Assembly (NCBI RefSeq): GCF_932526225.1 | Contig: NC_064041.1 | Location: 8,492,313 to 8,556,312, forward strand | Direction of reading: 5' to 3' | From: Nematostella vectensis | Lineage: Eukaryota; Cnidaria; Anthozoa; Actiniaria; Edwardsiidae | Length of the DNA stretch: 64,000 nt | In this document: in pieces, positions 10,257 through 22,915 of the stretch | Layout of the letters: each line of letters opens with the position of its first letter | Numbering within the stretch: the first letter of the stretch is position 1 | Program-made: the position numbers and the translations under genes | Notes under the pieces: generated by a model | Seen by the model: the letters and a program-made list of their open reading frames with translations, nothing else | What the model was told of the DNA's origin: nothing | Database searches by the model: none

Positions 10257-13200
10257 GCACTGCGCGTGCTACAGCAAATACCATAACACAACCGTAGTTG
10301 TAAGTCTTTCGAGTCAAGCTACTAAGGGTTGATTTAAGTCCCGGTTGTACTAAGTTTTCACTTAAACTGTTAGAGTGTACAGAATACGACGATTCGTTTG
10401 CAAATAAAAAAGTCATATAAAAAATAGCGACGTTGTGTCGGAGGGATTGTTATCCTTCTAAACAGTTTTCGCATTATTTCTGAGTACGGACCACAAACCA
10501 CCGAAAATACACAGGTTCAAAACGCCTAGTGCTAGACTCGTTCGGAAATGATTTGCTTTCGATCATTGGGTATCCTGTGGCGTGCAAGGGACGGGGCCAG
10601 GATCGGCATGCAAATGAAATAATACCCTCGGTCCCAGGGCACCTGACCTTCGCGCGTTAAAAAAAAATAGTCAAACCAACCAAGGACAATAGCTTCAATT
10701 TTCATTTTGTTTTTAATTTTTTTTTAACTCGCCTCTGTTTCTTAATACATTAAATTAAACGATTTTCACTGCTTAAAGAAATTTCAAACTGTCTCTTTTT
10801 ACAATCACGCACCAAGTCCTTCCCTCCATTCACTATAGCTAAAATCAATCTGAACTACTGTTTTTCTCTCTGAAGCCTATCTGGCCTTTTTCTACATCTT
10901 GTTTTACAAACTCCTCTTTACGCCAACTATTCGGTCAAACAAAGACGGTTGTACAAAACTTCCTTCCTTATCCAGAATGAAGAAAAACCTGTAGCCCTTG
11001 ACTTTGATCGCTATCTGCGACTTGTTATCTGCAAAACAAGGCAAAGGCTCAATACACCTCTCCTAACTACACCTATTTCAAATACGGTTGCACCCGAGAA
11101 CCGGTTAAATCCTTGTACTGTATCTTAGAGCTATGTGAATGCTCATAGGAACGTGAACAATAATTATACAGCTTCTGAAACATGGATTTGTAAGGCGTTC
11201 TTCGAGCAATTACGGTAAATTTGACTCACGTATCTAGAACCAAAATAATATTCCCTTAGCCCCCAGTAACCCGGACTCACACTAATTCGCTACTCTGAGG
11301 CTACCAGAGGCTATAGCACCGCCGAACATCCGGCAGGGTTTATTATAGTGACCGTATATGAAGGATCTACAGAAAATCCGAAAGGGCGAAAAGCGAGTGT
11401 CTTAAGCGGTTTTCAGAGGCTCGCCAACCGCCGTAGACCCGAAAGCGCGAAGGACGAATGTCGACGAGAAAACGAGCGGCGGTGTGCTATCTATCATCGC
11501 TTTGATGACGAAATGTACTAAGAGGGTTTTCTCAGAACAGTTTCGACGCATGCTATAACAGTGAGAATTATTTTTTTTATCTCAAAATAAATCCCGTTGG
11601 ACTATATGCCTATATTATACAAATTATTAATTATTTGTCAGGAAGGAGTGAGATGTTGATTTCCCTTCATCGAAACGCTGATAAGTGGCGTGTGATCGGC
11701 TATATATTTTTTTTTCACGTCAGTAGTCAACACATTAAAAGAAACTAAATAAAAGTCCATCATTCCATTGTTCCATCATTCACTGGACTCACACTAGAAT
11801 TCTTCTCTCTATTACTGGAAACGATATTCGTATTTGGGAGAACCAGTTTCTAAGCCGAGCGAATAAGAGTGGAAACTCGATAAGATCACCTTGACTTTTT
11901 GGCGTTCAATCATTCACGTTTACAGAACGCGTTACAATCTCTGCCCAATTACCGACAATTTGTGGTAATCGTTTTTTTAAGTGCCCTGAAAGCATTATTA
12001 GGAGGACAAAAGTCGAACTGCGCGTCATTATGCGTAATTGATCACACGAAATGAAGGAAAAAACACAAACAAAACACGTGAAAGGATAATTAAAAATAAA
12101 CGTAATACTTTTTAGAAAACATTTTCTACTTTTCGCTCGCTATTATTTTTGCTGATATTTTGGGTATTTGACTTCCAAGCTTTTGATTCCCAAGTAGATA
12201 GTATAGATAGCAGTGTAGTTTTAGATAGCAAGAAAGGCTGTTAAGAGAGTGCAAGTTTAAGATATCTGTGGTGTGAAGGGAAAACCGGTTTTTTGAGCGT
12301 AAAAATGGCGGGTTTGTTTTCACGATTTGCAAACAACCCTAAGAAGTGAAAAAATTGATCGATGAATCGATTCCGGAGAAAAACAGCAGCAACAAAGTAT
12401 GGTATAAATATTGAAAAGAGCGAATTTTAGGACTGCAATTTTCGACAATTCACGGCAAAAGTTATCCTGAGTCGCTATGTATCTGGTGAATCTTCACAGG
12501 CTTTTTTGGCCGACTTTCTATGAAATATGCCAGATCAGTAGTTTTCCCCGAGTATGTGCTCCGTAAAATAAGCACTCGTTGCTTGTTAGAAGGGTTGTCA
12601 CATGTCATTTCATGTATCATGCCTCGAGTCTTGTCGCAAAAAAAAAAAAAAAAAAAAAAATTCTATGCGTTTATAAGAAAATAATAAAAATGGCATGAAA
12701 TATCGATGGTAGTATGTGATTGCATATTTACTAAAACAGATAGACGTCTCAGGCTCAATAACTATCTGTGAATGGTCCCCTCGACGCACGGCTTTCTATT
12801 GTTAAATTGAAAGTGACATTTATTTGCCTTATGCATACAAATTATTTGTCTTTTTTCTGTTCATGTTCAAAAGGGACACCTTTTGTTTACACAGTCTTAT
12901 GACATGCTAGCGTAGTTTGCCGACGACTTTTAATTGCTTTTCGTTTAAAAACCTGAGCAAACGGTTAAACAATTGTGTATGCCTGATTATTTTACTAATG
13001 TTTCCGATAAACAATGCATTATCAAGATCCTAAAATTTTTAAATGGTCAGAGATGCGTTAAAATAATATTCTTAAAAAAACAGTGGTATACCTCTGTTCA
13101 ATCGTCCAACCTCGGAACAGAACCAAACGGCCGCTTAATAGAAGTTTGCTGCTTAAACAAGGTATCTGTGCTATCAACCATCATCTATCCCACTTCTTAC

Positions 13201-15235
13201 CAAAATTATCACCAGAAAGTGCTTACTTTTAATGGACACTAAAAATAGCAAATAGGATCACCAAATGGTAGCTGTAACCTTGAAGGAGATTGCCGTTAAA
13301 TAGAGGTAAAACATACAAAGTGAGAGTGAACAAAGAGTGAATAAAATTTCGGGACTTGGAAAAGCAAACGGAAAAGCTGCCGTAAGGGGCGGTTTGCATC
13401 CAAGCATCACTGGAACCTTTATTAACCAGACCCTAAGCCGACATGTTGGGCGCCTCCCATAGTTTGTGGGGTAATGAGGTCGACAAAAAAATCCCCCACC
13501 CCCCCCCCCCCCCCCCCCAACTATGGATGTACCCTGTTATCATGGATGTAGTCATCAAATTGAAATTCCACAAGCTTTGGATTGACCCTGTAATCTGTCT
13601 GCAAAATATCCCAAACGGATCTCATTTTACATCCTTCCGTCGTGCGTGCATATTTTTTCTTTTGTTTTTGGTTTTTATTGTCTCAGTACGCTTTCAAAAT
13701 TAAATAAATGTCATAGAGTAAATGTACAGCACAGGTCGAAAAATCTCTCCCCCGATTCGCTCGCTTTACGTGTCATAGTCCACGACAGTCACGGACATGG
13801 TGCAGTGCAAATGCGTGATCACGAGCGAGGAGCAATTAAAAACCTTATTCTATGCTACTTAGCTTGATTCCACACACGTTATTTGTGTATCAATTGTTAA
13901 GCCGTTAATTAGGAAACACGAAACTTTCCGTGACTCAAAACCAGGAAATACAGAAATACGAAAATGAACAAAATCCGACGTGCACAAGACTTTTAAAAGA
14001 GGTCGGGAGGAATAAGTATTTGGAAAATTGATCTACCACTATTAAAATTTTAGAATTAGAAAATTAAGCAAGTATATGAGCTCCACAGAGTAGTTCACAA
14101 GAGGAAAAAGAGGATAATTAATTAAAAAACTGGGCTGGCATAATTTAGCGAATAACTTTAATTAGCCTCCTACTTTGGTGTAACGTTCCTGAAATTAAAA
14201 CGAGGAAGCAAGACACATTGTAAAAACTGAATTATTTATTCAAACACAAATCCTTGAGAATATGCAAGAGAGAACACACGTTTACCTGATAATGCCAAAC
14301 TGCACCATTTTTGTCAAATGATAATGAGAATAAAGCCCCAAATAAAAATTGTCAACTTAAAATTGTTAGTGTAGAAGCAATTGCATTCACTGGGGTTGTG
14401 GACGCGTAGAATGAGGTTGTAGATGGGCGGGACATGGTGAATGGTGAAATGGTGAAACACGCAAAATTAATAACAAATGATCTAAAAAATATAAAGCGAA
14501 AGATTATGAAAAACTGAACTCGTATAATTATTATGAACCTTTAAAGAGGTCTGTATGATGACGTGCAAGCATAAAGGGGCTGCATTTAATGGGGAACAAA
14601 CCTGTACGCTTTATTGGATTGACAAAGGACTCCTATCTAGAAAATAGTATAGGAAATAGAACGAGACCTAAGTATTTTATCAACTTCGCAAATAATCCAT
14701 CCCATATCACCAATGTGTCTTTTTTATAAACATATGGTAGGTATTACTTAAGCGTGCTCCGCCTATATGTTCAATTTCCCATCGTTGTTTTCAACAACAG
14801 GTAAAAGTGATAACAGGAAGAAGTGCACTTAGCAATTAGATTGTAAAGATTCCGACTGTTTATGTTTTAGAAAAAAAAAAGCAATTCCAGGGCATAAACA
14901 CGACGTTTTATTTGAAAAACCTTCATCCCATTTACCATTTTTCTCTATATTTCTATTCGCTCAGAAATACCTTGGCAATATCTAAACCATATTGTCGCTT
15001 GATAGCTTGTATACCAGCTCGTTTTTAATTTTTGTGTCGCTTTCAACAGTAACGTGTTCACTTTAACAATGAGATTTTTCGGCCGCTTATAGAGGTAAAA
15101 GTAACAGTGAGGAACTTGGTGGCCACGGTAGCTTGAGGCAGATGCCCCCTTTATAGAGGTGCCACCATAAAAGACGTCGGATAGTGAAAAGCATATACCG
15201 TAACGCTTCAATTTGTCCCATTTTTGGAGATGGTT
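10257..15235. other. gene-free stretch
   Basis: AT-rich sequence after the protease gene. It holds short homopolymers (poly-A near 12640, poly-C near 13499-13518). I see no exon with convincing splice sites and no recognisable protein. Open frames here are short and have low-complexity composition. Confidence 0.5.
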
Positions 15236-15374
15236 ATTCAGTTCTAGTCTGGGTACCAGAGGCTCCGAGCTTCGCGGCGACAACGATTTGAGCGAAGCGA
15301 ACAAGCTCGAGCTGAGCTCAAAACAATTTCGCCGCGAAGCTTGGAGTCTCTGGTAACCAGGGTAATTCAGTTCT
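15236..15374. mobile_element. small inverted-repeat element with 10-bp target duplication
   Basis: CTGGGTACCAGAG at 15249 matches, inverted, CTCTGGTAACCAG at 15348, and the pairing continues inward (GAGCTTCGCGGCGA with TCGCCGCGAAGCTT). The element is bounded by the direct repeat ATTCAGTTCT at 15236-15245 and 15365-15374, a likely target-site duplication. It is only about 120 bp long, so it is non-autonomous. Confidence 0.75.
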
Positions 15375-16632
15375 TTTAAGAACTTATTATTCAATAACAA
15401 GTATATAAAAGATACAAGAATCATTATAATTTAAAATACATCTAATGAAACAAGGAATAACCTAAAAAATGGTAAAAATTACTTTAGTTCCATAACCGTA
15501 TAGTTGCACTAAGCAGACTAGTATCGTCCAGTAGTGTTTACAAACTATTTTAAATTATTATTGGAAAATTTCCTTAAAACAAGTTTTGCTACATAAAAAA
15601 ATAAAATTTTACTTTTCGAATGTGACAACTTGAACAATCAATTGACTTTTGAAGTCTTATTACGTCTTGAGCAATTGTTCAGATTTCCAAAGAGGGACCG
15701 GCTATTTGGCGCCGAAATTTCGAAGCAGCATCTTGAATTTATTGATCTATTATTTTAGTAAAGTGCTATAAACCAAAAAAAAAAATGAGAAAGTGTTTAC
15801 ACGTTTCGTGCAAGGTTGCATTTATTCTCTGATACCAAGGCTGTTTTTCTATTAATAGAATAAATAAATATTACAAAGTTCTGTTTTCTTTCCGCGCTTA
15901 ATGTCTACATTTTAGATTAGTGACGCAAGTGCTTATAATTATACGTAAAAAGACGTAATCGAATTTTGAATGAAAACAAATAAAAAAAATCATTAGAAAA
16001 AAATATATTAAAAATTCTAATTAAGAAAAGAAAGTTGTTTTTTATTGGATGTTAATTGAGACCAGTTTTGCGACTTATTTTCGTTAAATTTTCATTAAAA
16101 CCAGGTAAATGATTTTTTTATGATTGAAGACACGCGTTTTTAGATAAGTGTAAAACGTGACATTTCGGAAATTCAAACTAGAGTGAAAGCAGATTCATCT
16201 TGATAGTGAGCCGTAAATAAAAAACAAGTTGTTCAAAATGCAAGTTCTCGATGATTATTGTGCAACGGATTTGTTTTGTAAAGCAAAAAGCTTCTTACTT
16301 TGGAAATCACCCGTAAGCTTTTAGCTTATACACAATTTAAACGCCAGTTCGTCGCAAAAACGCTTTTTGCAAGACACATCCGGCTCTAAACTATAATAAT
16401 ATGTACGTTAATTACATTCGGGTCATTACAACAGAAGGGAATAAATTGAGCAAGATGTTATCGTCAATGTCGAAAGTTAAGGCTACGGAATAGCGCACTT
16501 AAATAAGGCTATTATTACGATTTCACCTCCACCTCCAAGGGAACACAAAACGGCGCAGCTGCACTAGCACTTAGGTCCTCGACATGGGGGAGTTCACTGT
16601 GACAGTCTTATACATCGCAGACGGAAACACGA
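15375..16632. other. gene-free stretch upstream of GPCR
   Basis: Very AT-rich, with A and T runs. No supported gene. The last 100 bases before the GPCR start are more GC-rich and probably include its 5' UTR and promoter, but no TATA box is clear. Confidence 0.45.
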
Positions 16633-17670
16633 GTGAACAGAGATCGGAGAGCTGCGATGGCGAACAGAACAGGCGTCCGACTGATGCTACACCGAGCAGC
16701 GGAGATTAACGCTTCGGCTTCAAGCGAAAAATTCTACGTCCCCTTTTTCCCGCCTACTCCCGCGGACATGTGGTTTTGGGCGATTCGCTGGGTGATTTTT
16801 ATTATCACCGCAGTTGGGAATGGACTTGTGATACACCTTATTATGTCGCGTACACGGCTTCGTGTAACGCAAAACTTCTACGTGTTGTCGCTAGCGATTG
16901 CTGATCTATTTGTGGTAGTTGGAGTGACTCCACCTGAGTTTGCATGTAGCGTGTGGTACAACTGCAATCGCTGGCCTCTTAAGGTCGTCTACGACATGGC
17001 TATTTATTCCTCTGTGTTTAATTTATGCGGCATGACTTTGGATAGGTATATCGCCATTTGCCATCCTATGAAATACCACATCTTCACGCAGAAGAGGACG
17101 ATTGGTCTCATTATCGGAACGTCATGGGGACTTGCGATTCTTACACCATTACCATATTATTTCTGTCTCCTTAAAGGCAAATATACCGCATTTCGTTATC
17201 TCCAAATGATGATCCGCTTTTTCTTCGATATACTCCCATTCTTTATCCTAATAATTGCTTATTTAAAAATGCTTTACGTGGCGAGAAAACAAAAACGCCA
17301 GGTTCAACATCAAAGAAGTCAACTTAGCCACAACTATGACATGGAGCGAGGATCGCCTAAACCCAAGCTACGACAGACTTCATCAGTGAGAGTGATAGGA
17401 TCTGTTATCATGGTATTTGTAGCGTGTTACACTATTGCAGCCTATAAGGGATGGGTAAACTACGTGCAGTTCCGGGAAGTGCCTGATCAAGTAATTGCAG
17501 TAGCACGCATCTTATACCATGTGAACTCTGCAGCTAACTGCGTTGTCTACGCATTGTTTAAAAGTGACATTCGAAGGGAGTTGAAAAGGTTGTTTAGATT
17601 CCACGTCAATGATACTCTTGCAAGCTCAAATGGGATTTCTGTGGCCTTGGTCGAGAGGGTTAATAAATGA
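16633..17670 (+). CDS. class A (rhodopsin-family) GPCR, single exon, atypical TM6 and TM7
   Basis: 345 residues without introns; an in-frame Met at 16657 (MANRTG) may be the true start. The N-terminus has possible N-glycosylation sites (NRT, NAS). Landmarks: GNGLVIHLI in TM1, LSLAIADLF in TM2 with the conserved Asp, and LDRYIAICHP ending TM3. Trp in TSWGLAIL marks TM4. A basic third loop (RKQKRQVQHQRSQ) follows TM5. TM6 reads VACYTIAAYKGW, so the usual CWxP is Cys-Tyr-Thr-Ile. TM7 reads NSAANCVVYALF, so NPxxY is Asn-Cys-Val-Val-Tyr. Both conserved prolines are missing while DRY is kept. AATAAA at 17863. Ligand unknown; probably a membrane receptor of an expanded cnidarian orphan group. Confidence 0.92.
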   Translation: MNRDRRAAMANRTGVRLMLHRAAEINASASSEKFYVPFFPPTPADMWFWAIRWVIFIITAVGNGLVIHLIMSRTRLRVTQNFYVLSLAIADLFVVVGVTPPEFACSVWYNCNRWPLKVVYDMAIYSSVFNLCGMTLDRYIAICHPMKYHIFTQKRTIGLIIGTSWGLAILTPLPYYFCLLKGKYTAFRYLQMMIRFFFDILPFFILIIAYLKMLYVARKQKRQVQHQRSQLSHNYDMERGSPKPKLRQTSSVRVIGSVIMVFVACYTIAAYKGWVNYVQFREVPDQVIAVARILYHVNSAANCVVYALFKSDIRRELKRLFRFHVNDTLASSNGISVALVERVNK

Positions 17671-18218
17671 ATGGTGTCTAATTTAAATTGCAAGTTGTTC
17701 AATGAGGAGTGGTGGCAATATTTAAAACGTATCTTGTTTAAAAGGACGAGCTATGCGTAAGATACAGTCCTAACTCAAAATCATGGACTGGCATCTTATC
17801 TGAGATCTTATCTTATGACAAGATTACCAATAATAATTTATTTTTTCATCAAATTATCAACAAATAAATAATGAGAACAAATATTGTTGTCATTGGAAAA
17901 TTACTTCCAGTGGTATTTCCCTTTCCGAAAGATGTTAATAAATAGTCGCAAGTCGCAACAAAAAGAAAAACAGAAAAATATATATATTTATGTTGTTTCC
18001 AATCACATTGGGTAAAATTTATAGAAATGAAGTGAGTACATAATTGATTATTTATTTACATCTGTATTCATCAAGCGAGTAGAAAGGACGATTTGGTGTA
18101 ATATGAGTGATCGAGCCTGTTGAAGATCTCGGAGAGGAACCAGGTTGTCATCAAGCGTCTTGACCCGCAATATGCTAAGTCATCGCGATTGCGGTAACAC
18201 GAGTTGCTAGCTCCCGCA
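17671..18218. other. 3' flank of GPCR, no gene seen
   Basis: AT-rich sequence with the probable GPCR 3' UTR and polyadenylation signal (17863-17868). Nothing else recognisable. Confidence 0.5.
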
Positions 18219-18885
18219 AACATTGCTGCTAAAAACAGTCAACAATGATGCCAAATACGCCAATATTAAAGCCAAATAATCAGTACTTCGCTGGCAAACA
18301 GCGAAAATTACTGCCAAAACATTCAACATTGCTGGCAAAACAGGCAACATTGCTGGTAAAACAGCCAACATTACTAGCAAAACATTCAACACTGCTGGCA
18401 AAACAGCCAACATTGCTGGCAAAACAGCCAACATTGCTGGCAAAACAGCCAACATTGCTAGCAAAACAGCCAACATTGCTGGAAAAATAGTTAACATTGC
18501 TGACAAAACAGTCAACATTGCTGGTAAAACAGCCAACATTGTTGGCAAAACAGCCAACATTGCTAGCAAAACAGCCAACATTGCTGGCAAAATATTCAAC
18601 ATTGCTGGCAAAACAGCCAACATTGCTAGCAAAACAGCCAACATTGCTGGCGAAATAGTCAACATTGCTGACAAAACAGTAAACATTGCTGGTAAAATAG
18701 CCAACATTGCTGGCAAAATAGCCAACATTGCTGGTAAAATAGCCAACATTGCTGGTAAAACAGCCAACATTGCTGGCAAAACAGTCAATATTGCTGGTAA
18801 AACAGCCAACATTGCTGGCAAAACAGTCAATATTGCTGATAAAACAACCGACATTGCTGGCAAAATAGTCAACATTGCTGACGTT
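18219..18885. repeat. 21-bp minisatellite, about 30 units
   Basis: The unit is AACATTGCTGGCAAAACAGCC with variants (GGTAAA, GACAAA, TAGCAAA; CAGTC, TAGCC, ATTC). Since 21 is divisible by three, frames stay open: the minus strand reads as heptads of LPAMLAV for 222 codons and the plus strand as KQPTLLA. The composition is just the repeat translated, and no flanking exon signals were found, so I call it a minisatellite, not a gene. Confidence 0.85.
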
Positions 18886-20314
18886 GTTGGTCCAGCAATG
18901 CGTGCGCTGTTCTACACCATCTTGAGAGGTGCTGTGTCGTGGTTCGATAACACTTTCCTTGTCTTGTGGTTAGCAGTGGCGCCAGCTAATTCTGGCTGAT
19001 GTCCCAAGGGGCCTTAAAAGCATTAACCAGCTACTCCTTCGTTTTCTTATTCGAAGACAAATAATAATAACCATCTAAAAGCAAAGTTTTATACTTTATC
19101 TACGGAATAACAATAGCTTCTTTGAATAAACCGATGGAAATGAATCCTTTCTAACACTTGTATTTTTGCTAGGATGACATGGCGGCTAACAGAGACTTGA
19201 AAAGTTAGCAGCTGATCAAATCATTTATCAATATTTAATGAAAAGTTAGACCCTGAACAAAGATATAATCACGCGCGCGAAATATAAGCGATTTAAAACT
19301 CGCATAAGTCCAATTCATCTGGTGATTCCGCAAAGAAATATACTTTTAGTTTAGATTGTAGGAATGATTGGAATAATGCACCTATTTTTCTGGGTACAAT
19401 ACGGCGCAGCGTCTTTGAAAACTAATCAATGCAAGGAGACTGGGGAGGATTGGAGGAGGCGACCGCAGATGAATGCGATAAAACAAAAGTTCAACCTAAA
19501 TTATGTTTGCTATTTAACCACTATGTGTGCAATTCTAAATTGTAATCGTGTCCTGTCTTTATATATCCATGTATCCCTTATCATTATATTGCGTTCTGAA
19601 CACGAAGTAGTATGCCCTTAGCTCTCGAAACCCCTGCCATAGAAATCTCTCATTTCCATTTATTCTTAATTAGGCGCTACTCTGGTCAATACTCGGTTTA
19701 AAGTAAGAAGATTTCTTTTCAGTTTTAGAATATGCAATCTGCATCAAGAGGGATAATGAGGGTTTAACACAGCAAAGTCACAATTCCGGCATTCGCTAAG
19801 TTCAGCCCGGTATACAGTCGCCGGGTCCCTGTGGCGTGAGAACCCATTTGACTGCACAGGGCGAAACAAGGCATAAATAATTGCGCGATTGCTTAACAGA
19901 ACGCATTACGAAAGAGAGGATTTCGATCTATGCCATCGCGATTATCAATTCAGCTGCGAGGTTTCAAGAATTAAGTTGCTCCTTGATACATCGAACACCC
20001 TTGGCTACTGAAGGCGAAAAAAATGCGTTACAGAGAAATTCTAATAGCATTAATAACCCCCGATAACACGAAAACCCAACTAACTGATGGCGATTTCCTT
20101 GTTTTTCTTCATTTGAGCTCTATGCACCTATTTCAAATAAGGTTGACAATATGCAATGTTGTTTTCTTGTACAAAACTGTTTGAACACTACATGCGTCTC
20201 ACTGGGAATTTTATTGCTAAACTAACGTTATAAACGAATACAATAGTATGTTTTCCTTGAACAGGCATTCGAAATTTTTAATTACTCATTGTCAAACTTA
20301 GAGGAATAAGAGGT
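18886..20314. other. gene-free stretch
   Basis: Unique AT-rich sequence. No exon, RNA gene or transposon end could be supported. Confidence 0.45.
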
Positions 20315-20834
20315 GACTGCTCAAAAAAAGTTTAATTATAAATTAATTCATAAATACTTTGGAAGGTGCCCATATTACAGAAGATGTCGGCTGGTTAAAA
20401 GAGCCTCGAGTGCAATGCGACTGCTCAAAAAAAGTTTAATTATAAATTAATTCATAAATACTTTGGAAGGTGCCCATATTACAGAAGATGTCGGCTGGTT
20501 AATAGAGCCTCGAGTGCAATGCGACTGCTCAAAAAAAGTTTAATTATAAATTAATTCATAAATACTTTGGAAGGTGCCCATATTACAGAAGATGTCGGCT
20601 GGTTAATAGAGCCTCGAGTGCAATGCGACTGCTCAAAAAAAGTTTAATTATAAATTAATTCATAAATACTTTGGAAGGTGCCCATATTACAGAAGATGTC
20701 GGCTGGTTAAAAGAGCCTCGAGTGCAATGCGACTGCTCAAAAAAAGTTTAATTATAAATTAATTCATAAATACTTTGGAAGGTGCCCATATTACAGAAGA
20801 TGTCGGCTGGTTAATAGAGCCTCGAGTGCAGTGC
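20315..20834 (+). repeat. five near-identical 104-bp tandem units
   Basis: Units start at 20315, 20419, 20523, 20627 and 20731 with GACTGCTCAAAAAAAG and end CTCGAGTGCAATGC. The main variable site is an A/T in GGTTAA(A/T)AGAG: A in units 1 and 4, T in units 2, 3 and 5. Near identity means recent amplification. Each unit holds the AT-rich palindrome-like TTAATTATAAATTAATT. Confidence 0.9.
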
Positions 20835-21499
20835 GACGCAGGGTCACAAACAAGCCTGGGGCAAGTGCCGTAAGATTATTATTTTCAAAGTAAATTTTAG
20901 AATTCGGATAATCCGCTATTTCCTATAAAAAATCCGGCGTGCTTTGTTTAAACATTTGGGCAGATTTATCAAACAAAAAAAATAATTAAAAATCAAAATA
21001 AAGAAAAGCTTTTCCGCCGACAACTCGCCACAAGATAAGAATTGTGAAAAAAAAAATTAAAATTGCAAGATGCAAGTCGTGATACCTTGAAAGGGAGTCT
21101 CAAAAACTCCCAAATGAGAGCTATATATTCTTTTAAAATGTGAATAACGTGAAAATAAAAAGACCTTGAAATAACACACGCGAAATTGACACTATACGCG
21201 CAAGAAATCGTTTCCCTTTTGAATCACAAATCAATATTGTATTCAAAATTCCGATGAAAAAAGATGTTGATAAAACTAAAACATGGGAAAAACGCTTGTT
21301 ATATTCTCTGACATGTTAAATAATAAATTATGTCAATTTTTACTACCATGTAATTATGAATTTTATTGGCTCAAATGGATCAAGCAAGCACTCTTTCAAT
21401 AATATTAAATATGCAGTATGAAAGCTAAAAAATACTAAACCTTGGTGTGAAAAAGGCTGTCAAAGTTAAAGGTATCTTAGTTGATAAGAGTGTTTTTCA

Positions 21500-22810
21500 A
21501 GAGACTAATGGTCAATTCGTATTTCCCTTCATAGAAGTTCCACTATGTATACGTTTTCTTATCAAAACAGCATTCTAACAAGCTTTGACCTAGTGGAGAA
21601 TATATCAAGGATGTAACAGTATTCCATAGATTTAGATGCCATACTGTAGTTTTTATGTACCACAACTGGTTATTCGGTAGAATGTGTTGAAATGAGAATC
21701 CAAAAATATACTTCCTGTCATGCATTACATAATGGTGCACCCACAATTTGGCCTGTTGTTTTTTGAAATCCTGGATCCACCCATAATGGCTACTCAAAAA
21801 TGAATGGAATGGACGCAAATCCTAAATTACCGAGTGCTTAATTCTTATTCCTAATTTCAAACCACACCATGTTTATTTAGCTATGTTGGGGGTAGAGAGG
21901 AATAAATAAAAAACAAAAAAAGGCAAAGGGGAGAGGAAAAGGGAGAAATGTAACTCTATTTGAAAAAAAAATGTGACTCTACTTTAAAAGATACATATAA
22001 CAATAATGCAAACATATAGCTTGACTCCTAACATTTCCCTATTACCTTTAGATTTGAAATAAAACTGTTTTCTTTACAGATTTATGATTGAATAAGCACA
22101 AGTTTGTTGTTATCTTTATATAATTTGAGTTCCTTGCTCTAATAAAAACACCTTCCCTTTATAGAAAATCCATTAATGTACACTTTTATCAAAGCTACAT
22201 TCTGACCAGCTTTGCCCTTGCAAAGAAACAAATAATGGATGAAACAGCATTCCAAAGATAGAATGATATATTTAGATACGCTTCAGGTGCCATACGGAAG
22301 TTTAATTGATCACTTACTGGTTATACTCCTCCACCAAGGAAATTTTTTTTAAATCCACAAATATATACCTCCAGTCATGCATACATATTGGTGCACCCAC
22401 CCTTTAGCATGGTGGCTTGCTGTTTTGTTTTTTATAGAAACCCTGGATCACATGCTAATGCTACTCCAAAATTAAATGCAATAGAGAAGAACAAATTGAC
22501 TTTGGAAGCAAATTCTTAAAAAAAATCCATTATATTACTGAAAGTGCTAAATGAAAATGTCTAATTTCGAACCTAACCTATTTTAATGTATTAACTTAAG
22601 GGTGCAGAAGGGAAACAGCAAAGAATATCAATTGTGTACAAAAAAATTAAACAGAGAGAGAAAAAAAATGAAGAACTGGGACTATATCTTTGATAAGAAA
22701 TTTAACAGTGATGCAATAACTTGATTGAGCACTCTCCTAACATTTGCCCTTTACTCATTATCTTTAGGCTCATAGAAAAAATGTTTTCTTTACAGATTTA
22801 TCATTAAGAG
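21500..22810. repeat. old tandem duplication, unit about 630-715 bp
   Basis: The halves share ordered blocks: GCATTCTAACAAGCTTTG / CATTCTGACCAGCTTTG, ATTCCATAGAT / ATTCCAAAGAT, TGGTGCACCCAC, CCTGGATC, CTAATTTC-AACC, CCTAACATTT-CC, and TTTTCTTTACAGATTTAT. Indels make the offset drift from about 630 to 715. It lies just downstream of the minus-strand exon ending at 22916, so it may include that gene's 3' UTR. No protein is evident. Confidence 0.65.
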
Positions 22811-22915
22811 CAAGTATCTTGCTCTAAAAAAAACACTTTTACACTTATACTGTACTGCTGTATCAAAGTAAGCAATCCCCTACTATAATATCTTTAAGAC
22901 ATTTGCCTGCTATTC

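Noticed and set aside
14945-15424. 159-codon minus-strand frame
   Set aside because: It runs across the small inverted-repeat element at 15236-15374 and has no recognisable domain; probably chance.
18207-18875. 222-codon minus-strand frame of hydrophobic LPAMLAV heptads
   Set aside because: It is the translation of the 21-bp minisatellite; no start context, splice signals or non-repeat domain.
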